Shown here: piece by piece, positions 1 through 6,335 of the stretch
Numbering within the stretch: the stretch's first letter is position 1
Layout: the number at the start of each line of letters is the position of its first letter
DNA from: VGKP01 sp964647695
GTDB lineage: Archaea; Nanobdellota; Nanobdellia; Pacearchaeales; GW2011-AR1
NCBI GenBank assembly: GCA_964647695.1
Contig: CAZYIS010000016.1
Span: 1 to 7,590, forward strand
Reading direction: 5' to 3'
DNA length: 7,590 bases
Translations under genes and position numbers: made by a program
The notes under the pieces: generated by a model
Told to the model about the DNA's origin: nothing
Databases searched by the model: none
What the model saw: the letters and a program-made list of their open reading frames with translations, nothing else

Positions 1-1
1 T

Positions 2-862
2 TATACTATTTTAGCAATATTTGTAGCTGCACTAATTTCCATTAGCTATTTTATCTACAATGAATCCTATGTCGGATTCTTTTCCTATATTGCAAAAAGA
101 TTAATTTACCAACAATTCACGGGAGAATTTATTCCAAAATATACAATATACCATATAATACCTATTTGGACGATTATATTAGCTGCCCTATCAATAAGTT
201 ATAAATTTAAAGAAAAAAAATGGATTTTAGCCATAACTTCGCTTGGACTCATCTACTGGTTTATTTATTCGCAAACCATATTCCGAGTAATAATTGATTA
301 TCCTAGATTAGTTTTTTTCATATCCTTAGTGCTAGTCCTATTATCTGGATTTGGGCTACAGTACCTAACAGAATATTCTGAAAAAAAGGGTTTGAATAAA
401 AAAATTATAAGAATGATACTTATTGGAATTATAATTCTAATCTTTTTATCAACATTTAACTATACAATAAATAATAAATGGGATAAATTAATTGCGAAAG
501 ACGCTAGTGGAAAAATAATTATTCCGAATCCTCCTGCAAATCAATACCTAACTTCAGAAGATATAAGAATATTCAATAATCTAACAAACATATCTTTCCT
601 TAGCCCTCCCTGGAAAGGATTAGTCATCGGCGTATATACTGGAAATGAAGCAGAATGTACAAAACCTGGAACCATGGGATTTAATCAAAATTTGTATTAC
701 CAATTTATGCAAGCAGATTGTAAAGAAAAAATTAAAATAATAAAATCTAAAAAAATAGATTATATTTATTCTGCCTATCTAAGTTGTCCAGAGTTCATAC
801 AGCTAGACAAAAGCAATGAAAATCTATATCTATACAAAATAAAAACTAACCTAACTCAATAA
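2..862 (+). CDS. Polytopic membrane protein, C-terminal part (5' end outside window; possibly GT-C-like)
   Basis: The frame is open from base 2, so this is a gene entering from the left, with 286 visible residues and a TAA stop. A GTG at 329 is an internal codon in the middle of a membrane segment, not a credible start. Five hydrophobic segments are visible at about residues 2-19, 51-67, 74-94, 101-119 and 137-154. After them comes a soluble tail of about 130 residues containing three cysteines, probably outside the membrane. Multi-pass core plus C-terminal soluble domain is the layout of GT-C glycosyltransferases (PMT/Dol-P-sugar dependent) and related uncharacterised archaeal membrane proteins. 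The diagnostic N-terminal loop is missing, so this family guess is inference. A sugar transferase would fit the sequon-rich surface protein nearby, but nothing here proves a link. Its last six codons and stop lie in a 31-bp repeat shared with the next gene. Confidence 0.75.
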   Translation, partial: YTILAIFVAALISISYFIYNESYVGFFSYIAKRLIYQQFTGEFIPKYTIYHIIPIWTIILAALSISYKFKEKKWILAITSLGLIYWFIYSQTIFRVIIDYPRLVFFISLVLVLLSGFGLQYLTEYSEKKGLNKKIIRMILIGIIILIFLSTFNYTINNKWDKLIAKDASGKIIIPNPPANQYLTSEDIRIFNNLTNISFLSPPWKGLVIGVYTGNEAECTKPGTMGFNQNLYYQFMQADCKEKIKIIKSKKIDYIYSAYLSCPEFIQLDKSNENLYLYKIKTNLTQ

Positions 863-871
863 TCTTCTTTC
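841..871 (+). repeat. 31-bp direct repeat, copy A
   Basis: This segment matches 1618-1648 over 31 bases with one difference (A at 854, G at 1631), at an offset of 777 bp. It carries the stop codon of the upstream membrane-protein gene (TAA, 860-862). Read on the minus strand at 869-846 it encodes KKIIELG-stop, the same C-terminal tail as the DUF167-like gene at copy B, although here an in-frame TGA directly precedes it. Confidence 0.9.
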
Positions 872-935
872 AAGTCTTACAGGAATAATTTGCACAAGCA
901 ACACAGGACAGTTCATACTAGGGAGATTATTTAAA

Positions 936-946
936 TTTTTATTTTA
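936..946 (+). terminator. Candidate oligo-T terminator after the membrane-protein gene
   Basis: T5-A-T4 on the coding strand lies 73 bases after the stop at 862 and just before the TATA box of the next gene. Archaeal RNA polymerase can terminate on such T-tracts without a hairpin. In DNA this AT-rich the call is weak. Confidence 0.3.
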
Positions 947-960
947 TACTTATATAACAA

Positions 961-968
961 TTTATAAA
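961..968 (+). promoter_or_regulatory. TATA box of the VTT-domain gene
   Basis: TTTATAAA is centred about 26 bp before the ATG at 990. The tRNA gene in this window has the same spacing between TATA box and first transcribed base. Transcription would therefore start at or next to the ATG, giving a leaderless mRNA, and no Shine-Dalgarno is visible before the ATG. Confidence 0.7.
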
Positions 969-989
969 TGCCTAATAATTAGATTAATT

Positions 990-1631
990 ATGTCTAAAGA
1001 AAAAGGGGCAAAATATAAATTTATTATTTTAATAATTATATTTACGTTATTAATTATTATTTCGGCATATATCCAATATACCCATTATCAAGATAGAAGC
1101 TTAAAAGAAACTGCAAAATCTCCAATAATATTCATACTATTTTATATAGCAATTTCATTTTTTCCTATTCCATTTGCACCTACTTCTTTTGCAGGAGGTT
1201 TATTTTATACCTTTGGACAATCATTCCTATATACTCTAATAGCGAATACCATATTTACAACTTTAATATTTTTTATGACTCGTTACCTTGGAAGAAATTA
1301 TATTTTTTATATTATAGAAAAACATAAAAAATATTTTAAATTAGAAAAAAGTTTTGAAAAAAGAGCATTTACAAATATCATTATGATGAGAATTTTCTTT
1401 CTGATACCTGGAGAAGTAATTAGTATTTTTTGCGCAATATCCAAAGTTAAATTTAAAACCTATTTTTTAGCTTCATTCATAGGAACCATACCCCTAATAT
1501 TTTTTACAAGCATGCTAGTTAGATCCACGATAAAAAGCGATATTTTTTACATTTTGATAGCCCTATTGGCTCTTTTCTTAATGTTAATAATTCCTTTAAT
1601 ATTCCTAAAAGAAATTAAAAAACTAACCTAG
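990..1631 (+). CDS. TVP38/TMEM64-type membrane protein (VTT/SNARE-associated domain)
   Basis: This 213-residue integral membrane protein has hydrophobic segments near residues 11-29, 46-62, 76-97, 128-150 (probably re-entrant), 155-176 and 185-206. The VTT signature is visible: PIPFAPTSFAGG (59-70), RYLGR (98-102), then RIFFLIPGEVI (134-144) and KFKTYFLASFIGTIP (154-168). These match the 'P-x-P...aGG', 'RylGR' and 'R-x-iPlIPgevi...GtiP' pattern of the DedA/TVP38 superfamily. Members are linked to lipid scrambling or membrane homeostasis; the substrate of archaeal versions is not established. The ATG at 990 is supported by the TATA box 26 bp upstream, and translation is probably leaderless. 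Its TAG stop (1629-1631) lies in the 31-bp repeat, and its 3' end overlaps the convergent DUF167-like gene by 9 bp. Confidence 0.85.
   Translation: MSKEKGAKYKFIILIIIFTLLIIISAYIQYTHYQDRSLKETAKSPIIFILFYIAISFFPIPFAPTSFAGGLFYTFGQSFLYTLIANTIFTTLIFFMTRYLGRNYIFYIIEKHKKYFKLEKSFEKRAFTNIIMMRIFFLIPGEVISIFCAISKVKFKTYFLASFIGTIPLIFFTSMLVRSTIKSDIFYILIALLALFLMLIIPLIFLKEIKKLT
1617..1622 (-). terminator. Candidate T6 terminator of the minus-strand surface-protein operon
   Basis: Six T residues on the minus strand directly follow the TAG stop of the DUF167-like gene (1625-1623), with more T-rich sequence beyond. This suits archaeal oligo-T termination. It lies inside the last codons of the convergent VTT gene. 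Confidence 0.35.
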
Positions 1632-1648
1632 CTCAATAATCTTCTTTC
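1618..1648 (+). repeat. 31-bp direct repeat, copy B
   Basis: This is the second copy of the repeat at 841-871, with one mismatch. It contains the TAG stop of the VTT gene (1629-1631) on the plus strand. On the minus strand it contains the last seven codons and stop of the DUF167-like gene (1646-1623). Identity stops at 1649, where copy B continues into real DUF167 sequence and copy A does not. Confidence 0.9.
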
Positions 1649-1838
1649 TAGAACTAGGATTTTTTATTTTTATCAATTTATAATCAATTTTAAACTCTTT
1701 ACTTAGCAATTTTATTAAAGCCGTATTGGCCTTACCATCAATTGCTTTTTATTTCAGAGAAATTTTATACTCATTATCAGAAATTTTTTCAATAATCTGT
1801 TCTTTAGCATTAGGTTTTACATTAACATAGATTATCAT
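1623..1838 (-). pseudogene. DUF167/YggU-family protein gene interrupted by one in-frame TAA
   Basis: Reading the minus strand from the ATG at 1838 gives 71 codons that look like a full-length DUF167 (YggU/UPF0235) protein: MIIYVNVKPNAKEQIIEKIS at the start, then K-x-IDGKANTALIKLLSKEF in the middle, then SSRKKIIELG and a TAG stop at 1625-1623. The order VKP...A, DGKAN, LIKLLSKEF and SRKK is the family pattern, and 71-100 residues is the usual size. Codon 30 is TAA (1751-1749), between SLK and KAIDGKAN. One base change (GAA to TAA) would explain it, and the frame is otherwise intact on both sides. The ATG overlaps the TGA of the surface-protein gene as ATGA, which suggests translational coupling. 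The function of DUF167 proteins is unknown. A sequencing error or a recent nonsense mutation are both possible. Confidence 0.85.
1660..1671 (+). terminator. Candidate oligo-T terminator of the VTT gene
   Basis: T6-A-T5 on the plus strand lies 29 bases after the VTT stop codon and is preceded by the small inverted repeat CTAG-AA-CTAG (1648-1657). It sits inside the antisense DUF167-like frame, so part of the composition reflects coding. Confidence 0.4.
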
Positions 1839-4800
1839 TTTCTCTTTTGCCAAAATAAATAAATAATAACAATTAAAATAATAAACAAAACTAGAATTAA
1901 TTTAATTGCATCAACGCTAAGAGCATAATTCTTAAATTGGGCCAGCATATTTTTATTTGCGTTAGTTAATTGTTTAACAGGCATATTTTCATTTATGTGT
2001 ATGATGCTTAAATTGGCTTGGCCATTAATAATATTATTTAAAGTTACTAATAGATCATAATTTATATTTGAACTAAGATTTAGTTTTACCAATTGGCCAA
2101 CTTTTAAATTTATAAGTAAATTAGTGTTTTCCAGCATTAAATTAATAGAATTATTTGATACATTAATCAAAGTAAGGCTATAATTTTCATTATGAAAACT
2201 GAATGTTAAACTAGTATTATTATTCATATATAATGAATATCTATTTCCTAACGAAGAATTAGAAAAATTAACATAAGTATTTTTTTCACTCTCATTGGAA
2301 TGATGTATAATGCCTCCGCCCCCTCCACCCGAGGGATAAACAATAGGTATATTTACTGTAAAAGTTAAATTTGATGAATTTAAATTTCCAGAAGTATCAT
2401 TGGCATAGAAAATAAAGGTATAGCTCCCAGAATTCAAATTGATATATAATGGATTTGTATAACTTATATTTGAATTTCCATTATTGAACCATAATTTATC
2501 CACACCTATTGAATCAAAAGCACTGAAATTAATCAATAAACTGTTTTTTGTGTATATGGTATTTTCTGTAGGAGCATAGATACTAATATTTGGAGCAGTG
2601 AAATCTTCATCACCTATAGAATAAACCCCATAACCTGCAACTGAAAATACTGCTGGATTCGTAATCAAAGAAGTATAATTAACACAAATAGAACAAACAA
2701 CACCATAATTCAACATTTTAGGATTTGAAAATGAAGATACATCCACCCCATTCAAAGTAATATTCACACTACTATTGATATCACCAGAACTAAATTGAGA
2801 ACTGTTTATTCCCGCGCTGTTATTTGCCAATATTATTCCCGATCCTAGAGCCAAATTTCCTTTCATGGACATATCATTCAATAGTGTTCCAGTCCAAGTT
2901 ATTTGTCCATAGCTGTTGTTATAAACCAAATTATTAGTTCCCGATGAAGAGTCCACAATATCTTTGATATTATTTCCATAGATATTATTATTCAACAACA
3001 AATTATTGGTTACAGTTCCAGCTAAACTTAATCCATAATTATAATTATTACTCATATTGTTACTGCTAATTGTATTTCCGGAGCTATTGCCCGATAGCAA
3101 AAGACCATTATTGTTTATTTCACTAACGCCCAAGCTATTTCCATATACCGATGAATTTGTTACATCATTGAAAACTATTGCCTTGTCCATATTTATAATT
3201 GAAAATCCAGTTATACTTACATTATTAACATTGCTTGCATAAATACCACTACTTCCGGAAATAATGTTTGAATCTGCAGATATTCTTCCACCATTTCCAT
3301 AAATAGTTACATTATTAGCAGTTATATTCAAACAAGCACCATTTCCAGAATTGTGTATATTCTGGGTTAGAGTATAGACTCCTGGAAAAATTATATTTCT
3401 ACAATCAGTTATGTCTTGAATAGTTACATTAAAAGAAATATTTTTTGAGTTTATATTACCTAGACTATCTGAAGCATAGAAAATAAAGTTATAAATTCCC
3501 TCAGGTAAAGTTAGGTTATTAGCAGTAGTGTAACTTATATTTGTAGCCCCATTATAGTACCATAATGAATCTATGATTCCACTTAAACTTGTTGCACTGA
3601 AATTGATCAAAATATTACCTCCGATATAATTTTGAGAAGAAGGTGAATAAACGGTTATATTGGGAAGATCATTTATCGCGCTTATATTAGCTAAACTAAT
3701 TTGATACAGGTTAGCATCATGTTTAGAAGCCGATCCTCCAACTATAGGATAACTTTGAAATGTTTGATATATATATTTATCACCTATGGCAGGACTACTA
3801 GCAATTCCAGCAGCATATTTAACTTTATTTATTACTTGACTAATATTTGAGGCATTAACTTGATATAGTTCATTATATTGAGCTCCCAGATATGCATATT
3901 CTCCACTGATAACTACTATTCTAGATTGATTGAGTTGTATCCCTGATAAATGATGACCTATTGAAATGTTAGCTATTGTTTGACTAATATTACTTGCATT
4001 AACTTGATAAAAGTCACCATCCAGAGTTCCAACATAAAAATTATTATTAGAATAAGCTATTGCCGGAGTATAGGACAAAGTTCTACCATTTGTTGGAACA
4101 TTAGCCATATTTATCAACTGAGATAAATTAGATGCATTCATCTGTAAAAGTAAACCATACCATACCCCTCCCGTATTATCTGCCATGTAATAATACAAAC
4201 TATCATTTAAAACTAAACCTGAAGGAGACATTGAAAGACCTCTTATATAAGTATAGTTACTTATTTGCTGTGAAACATTTGTAGCATTTAATTGATAAAT
4301 AATTGTTTTTGTACTTGTAAAGGTTTTATCAAACCCGTCGAGAGTATAAATATAACCATTAGCATAGATTGGACTGTCTAATTGCCAAATTTTAAATCTC
4401 ATAGGACTATGCGTTGTTGTTTCTAAAGTATAATTGGCAATCTGTTGGCTGATATTTGTAGCATTCAACTGAAATGTGTAGGTAGTATCATTTAAAGAAG
4501 GGCTTGTGCAAGATATTGAATTAAGATATAAATATCCATTTGCTAATATGGGTACTGTTTCAGGTTTAGTATCCACATAGCCTGAACAAATATCTGTTAC
4601 TTTAATACTGTTTATTTTTTGAGAAATGTTTGATAAATTTAATTGATATAAGAAATTTGCACTGGTATTTCCACCAAATAAATAAATATAACCATTACCT
4701 ATGGTTGGATGAGCAAAATATATAGAAGAAAAATTAACAATATCATAATTAAAATTATTTATCTGCTGACTGATATTAGACGCATTTAATTGATAGAGTG

Positions 4801-5101
4801 CATTTCCTTGGTTTATGAAAACTGAACCATTGTAAATAATAGGTTGTCCGACCAAATTTAATCCATTATTGGTAGAAGAATTACTAAAATTAACTGGTGC
4901 ATTTCCAAAGATTGCAAAATTTAAACCATTGATTTTAGAATAGCTAATTCCATCCCAATTTGAATTATTTAACCATTGTCCATGCATAAACCAACTCTGA
5001 CCAATCACCCCTTCAGAATTTTCACCATTTGTTAAATTAAGAAAAGATAAAAAGATAATGATTAATGCAAAGATAATTATTACTTCTTTATTTATTTTCA
5101 T
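1835..5101 (-). CDS. Giant sequon-rich surface protein: PQQ-like propeller, Ig-like, beta-helix, Ig-like, membrane anchor
   Basis: This 1088-residue protein begins with a signal peptide (1-26: MKINKE, then a long Ile/Leu/Phe core). It ends in a transmembrane helix (about 1064-1083) and the basic tail QKRK, so it should be anchored with its bulk outside the cell. Residues 33-51 (SWFMHGQWLNNSNWDG) resemble the N-terminus of PQQ-like propeller proteins. Eight copies of a Y-Q-L-N-A-S-N-I-S motif follow at 103, 152, 210, 269, 319, 365, 413 and 466. An Ig-like domain lies at 479-559, a right-handed beta-helix (NosD-like, rich in N/G/S turns) at about 565-830, a second Ig-like domain at 836-916, a Gly6 linker at 925-930, and a beta-rich stalk to about 1055. 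By hand count Asn is about 15% and there are about 60 N-x-S/T sequons. Cysteine pairs C172/C198, C567/C590 and C803/C806 could form disulfides. The ATG is supported by GAGGT 6 nt upstream and a TATA box. Ligand and role are unknown; adhesion or a cell-envelope role is inference. Confidence 0.9.
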   Translation of the reverse strand: MKINKEVIIIFALIIIFLSFLNLTNGENSEGVIGQSWFMHGQWLNNSNWDGISYSKINGLNFAIFGNAPVNFSNSSTNNGLNLVGQPIIYNGSVFINQGNALYQLNASNISQQINNFNYDIVNFSSIYFAHPTIGNGYIYLFGGNTSANFLYQLNLSNISQKINSIKVTDICSGYVDTKPETVPILANGYLYLNSISCTSPSLNDTTYTFQLNATNISQQIANYTLETTTHSPMRFKIWQLDSPIYANGYIYTLDGFDKTFTSTKTIIYQLNATNVSQQISNYTYIRGLSMSPSGLVLNDSLYYYMADNTGGVWYGLLLQMNASNLSQLINMANVPTNGRTLSYTPAIAYSNNNFYVGTLDGDFYQVNASNISQTIANISIGHHLSGIQLNQSRIVVISGEYAYLGAQYNELYQVNASNISQVINKVKYAAGIASSPAIGDKYIYQTFQSYPIVGGSASKHDANLYQISLANISAINDLPNITVYSPSSQNYIGGNILINFSATSLSGIIDSLWYYNGATNISYTTANNLTLPEGIYNFIFYASDSLGNINSKNISFNVTIQDITDCRNIIFPGVYTLTQNIHNSGNGACLNITANNVTIYGNGGRISADSNIISGSSGIYASNVNNVSITGFSIINMDKAIVFNDVTNSSVYGNSLGVSEINNNGLLLSGNSSGNTISSNNMSNNYNYGLSLAGTVTNNLLLNNNIYGNNIKDIVDSSSGTNNLVYNNSYGQITWTGTLLNDMSMKGNLALGSGIILANNSAGINSSQFSSGDINSSVNITLNGVDVSSFSNPKMLNYGVVCSICVNYTSLITNPAVFSVAGYGVYSIGDEDFTAPNISIYAPTENTIYTKNSLLINFSAFDSIGVDKLWFNNGNSNISYTNPLYINLNSGSYTFIFYANDTSGNLNSSNLTFTVNIPIVYPSGGGGGGIIHHSNESEKNTYVNFSNSSLGNRYSLYMNNNTSLTFSFHNENYSLTLINVSNNSINLMLENTNLLINLKVGQLVKLNLSSNINYDLLVTLNNIINGQANLSIIHINENMPVKQLTNANKNMLAQFKNYALSVDAIKLILVLFIILIVIIYLFWQKRK
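3680..4795 (-). repeat. Eight degenerate propeller-blade repeats (Y-Q-L-N-A-S-N-I-S)
   Basis: Residues 103-474 of the surface protein carry eight motif copies spaced 49, 58, 59, 50, 46, 48 and 53 residues apart. Copies 1-7 have two sequons three residues apart (N-A-S or N-L-S/N-A-T, then N-I/V/L-S). Copy 8 (YQISLANIS) has lost the first. Most motifs are followed by Q-x-I and are preceded, some 15-30 residues earlier, by a P-x-I-x-N-G-Y-I-Y-like strand. This is the layout of PQQ-like blades, with the motif replacing the usual L-Y-A-L-N-A-x-T-G. The DNA copies have diverged, so this is an old expansion. Confidence 0.85.
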
Positions 5102-5107
5102 TAATTG

Positions 5108-5112
5108 ACCTC
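5108..5112 (-). promoter_or_regulatory. Shine-Dalgarno of the surface-protein gene
   Basis: GAGGT on the minus strand sits 6 nt before the ATG at 5101 and matches the archaeal 16S anti-SD. It fixes the start and contrasts with the leaderless genes nearby. Confidence 0.75.
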
Positions 5113-5144
5113 GATCTTTTCATTATCTATACTGTCAATTTAGC

Positions 5145-5152
5145 TATTTAAA
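5145..5152 (-). promoter_or_regulatory. TATA box of the surface-protein gene
   Basis: TTTAAATA on the minus strand is centred 47 bp before the ATG. A start site about 26 bp downstream would leave a leader of about 20 nt that includes the GAGGT Shine-Dalgarno. The box is only 6 bp past the ychF stop codon, so the surface protein can be transcribed separately from ychF. Confidence 0.65.
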
Positions 5153-5157
5153 ATTAA

Positions 5158-6333
5158 TTACTTAGTAAGAATCTCTAAACCATCGCAATGCTTTAGCACA
5201 TAATCCTTGCCTACACCTTGTTTTGTTCTGATATTCACTGCTTTTACGAAATCTCTACCTATATCACTGTGTAATCTAAAGGCAAAATCCAAAGCAGTAC
5301 TTCCTTTTTTCATAAGAAAACAATCAGGGAGCACATTTCCCTTACTATCGCTTAATTTAGCTCCAGCCGGATAGATACAAATATATTGTAGCACATCAAA
5401 AACAACCTTATTCATAACTTCCTGTATTCCCGTACTTCCATATTCATCCATAACTTTCTGAATTGCATCCAGAGCAGTTTTTTGCTTATCCGATAGTTCT
5501 TTTTTAGCACTAAACTTCTTATCCCCCGGGATATATTCTATTAAACCATGTTTATCTGCTTCTCTTAGAGCCAATTCACCATCGGCAAAGCAAGGAACAA
5601 TGGGATAATTAAATTCAGCTTTAACTTTTTCAAAATTTTCTTTACTCAAGGGTCTATCCATCTTATTGGCTGCAATTACCATAGGTTTAGTGTACTTTCT
5701 AAGACATTGGGCAAATCTAAATATTTCCGTATCTACCCAAGTACTAGGTTTCTCAATATTGAATTTTTCCTTTAGGACCACATATCTAACATCATCTTCA
5801 CTAACCTTTAATCCAGAAAATTGTTTTGCTATGGCCGTTTCAAATTTCTGCTTCTGTAGCTCCAATTGCCTTGCAAAAATAGACCAAACCTTTTTCAAAA
5901 GAGCATAGTACCATTTATCCAGCTCAGATTCAATCATCTTTATATCATTTCCAGGATAATAATTCTCACTAGGCTTTCCTTCACCATCATATTCTCCAGA
6001 CATATCAACCACATGAATAAATGCATCAGCAGTAGATAAATCATTCAAAAATTCATTACCCAATCCCTTTCCCTCCGATGCTCCAGCCACTAGCCCAGCC
6101 ACGTCCATCAACTCAAAAGGAACAAATCTCATTCCAGATTTAACATAACCTTCTCTAGGATTACTTACCTTTCCAAATTCTTTAGCCAGATCATCAATTT
6201 TAACATAGGCTATGCCCCTATTGGGTTTAATGGTTGCAAAAGGATAATTTGCAATTAAAATATCAATAAGCGTTGCTGCCTTAAAGAAAGTACTTTTACC
6301 ACAATTTGGTCTGCCAACGATTCCAACTAACAT
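5158..6333 (-). CDS. ychF: YchF/OLA1-family translation-associated GTPase (archaeal type)
   Basis: This 391-residue cytosolic P-loop NTPase belongs to the Obg/HflX class. The motifs are visible in order: G1 GRPNCGKST (7-15), the switch I region around ANYPFATIKPNRG (28-40), G3 DVAGL (77-81), a coiled-coil insertion of about residues 130-195, G4 NKMD (223-226), and a C-terminal TGS domain (about 310-391, with GSTALDFAFRLHSDIGRDFV). Length and layout match archaeal YchF. Bacterial and eukaryotic YchF/OLA1 carry an NxxE-type G4 and prefer ATP. The NKMD here is the classical guanine-specifying motif, so GTP use is expected; that is inferred from the motif. The family binds ribosomes and is thought to act in translation or stress control. 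The gene starts 2 bp after the kinase-like gene ends, with a weak Shine-Dalgarno overlapping that gene's stop, so the two are very likely co-transcribed. Confidence 0.95.
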   Translation of the reverse strand: MLVGIVGRPNCGKSTFFKAATLIDILIANYPFATIKPNRGIAYVKIDDLAKEFGKVSNPREGYVKSGMRFVPFELMDVAGLVAGASEGKGLGNEFLNDLSTADAFIHVVDMSGEYDGEGKPSENYYPGNDIKMIESELDKWYYALLKKVWSIFARQLELQKQKFETAIAKQFSGLKVSEDDVRYVVLKEKFNIEKPSTWVDTEIFRFAQCLRKYTKPMVIAANKMDRPLSKENFEKVKAEFNYPIVPCFADGELALREADKHGLIEYIPGDKKFSAKKELSDKQKTALDAIQKVMDEYGSTGIQEVMNKVVFDVLQYICIYPAGAKLSDSKGNVLPDCFLMKKGSTALDFAFRLHSDIGRDFVKAVNIRTKQGVGKDYVLKHCDGLEILTK

Positions 6334-6335
6334 AA

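Noticed and set aside
329..331. GTG at 329 as the start of the first plus-strand gene
   Set aside because: The frame is open and codes for membrane segments from base 2 onward, and GTG 329 falls inside one of them, so the gene begins outside the window.
851..916. Small minus-strand frame of 21 codons starting MNCPVLL
   Set aside because: Too short, no Shine-Dalgarno or well-placed TATA box, and it overlaps the repeat in a different frame from the DUF167 tail.
1749..1751. Reassignment of TAA to a sense codon, suggested by the intact frame around it in the DUF167-like gene
   Set aside because: TAA ends the membrane-protein gene, ychF, the kinase-like gene and the 119-residue gene at natural C-termini, so a nonsense mutation or base error is the simpler explanation.
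3057..3242. Plus-strand open frame of 61 codons opposite the surface-protein gene
   Set aside because: It lies wholly inside the beta-helix coding region on the other strand, its sequence is what antisense of Asn/Ser-rich repeats gives, and it has no promoter or ribosome binding site.
3680..4795. CRISPR-like or tandem DNA array, because of the regularly spaced related segments
   Set aside because: The segments are degenerate, vary in spacing in multiples of three, and are explained by protein blade repeats in one continuous reading frame.
5666..5908. Plus-strand open frame of 80 codons opposite ychF
   Set aside because: It is entirely antisense to the conserved ychF coding region, with no start signals. 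It is a shadow frame.
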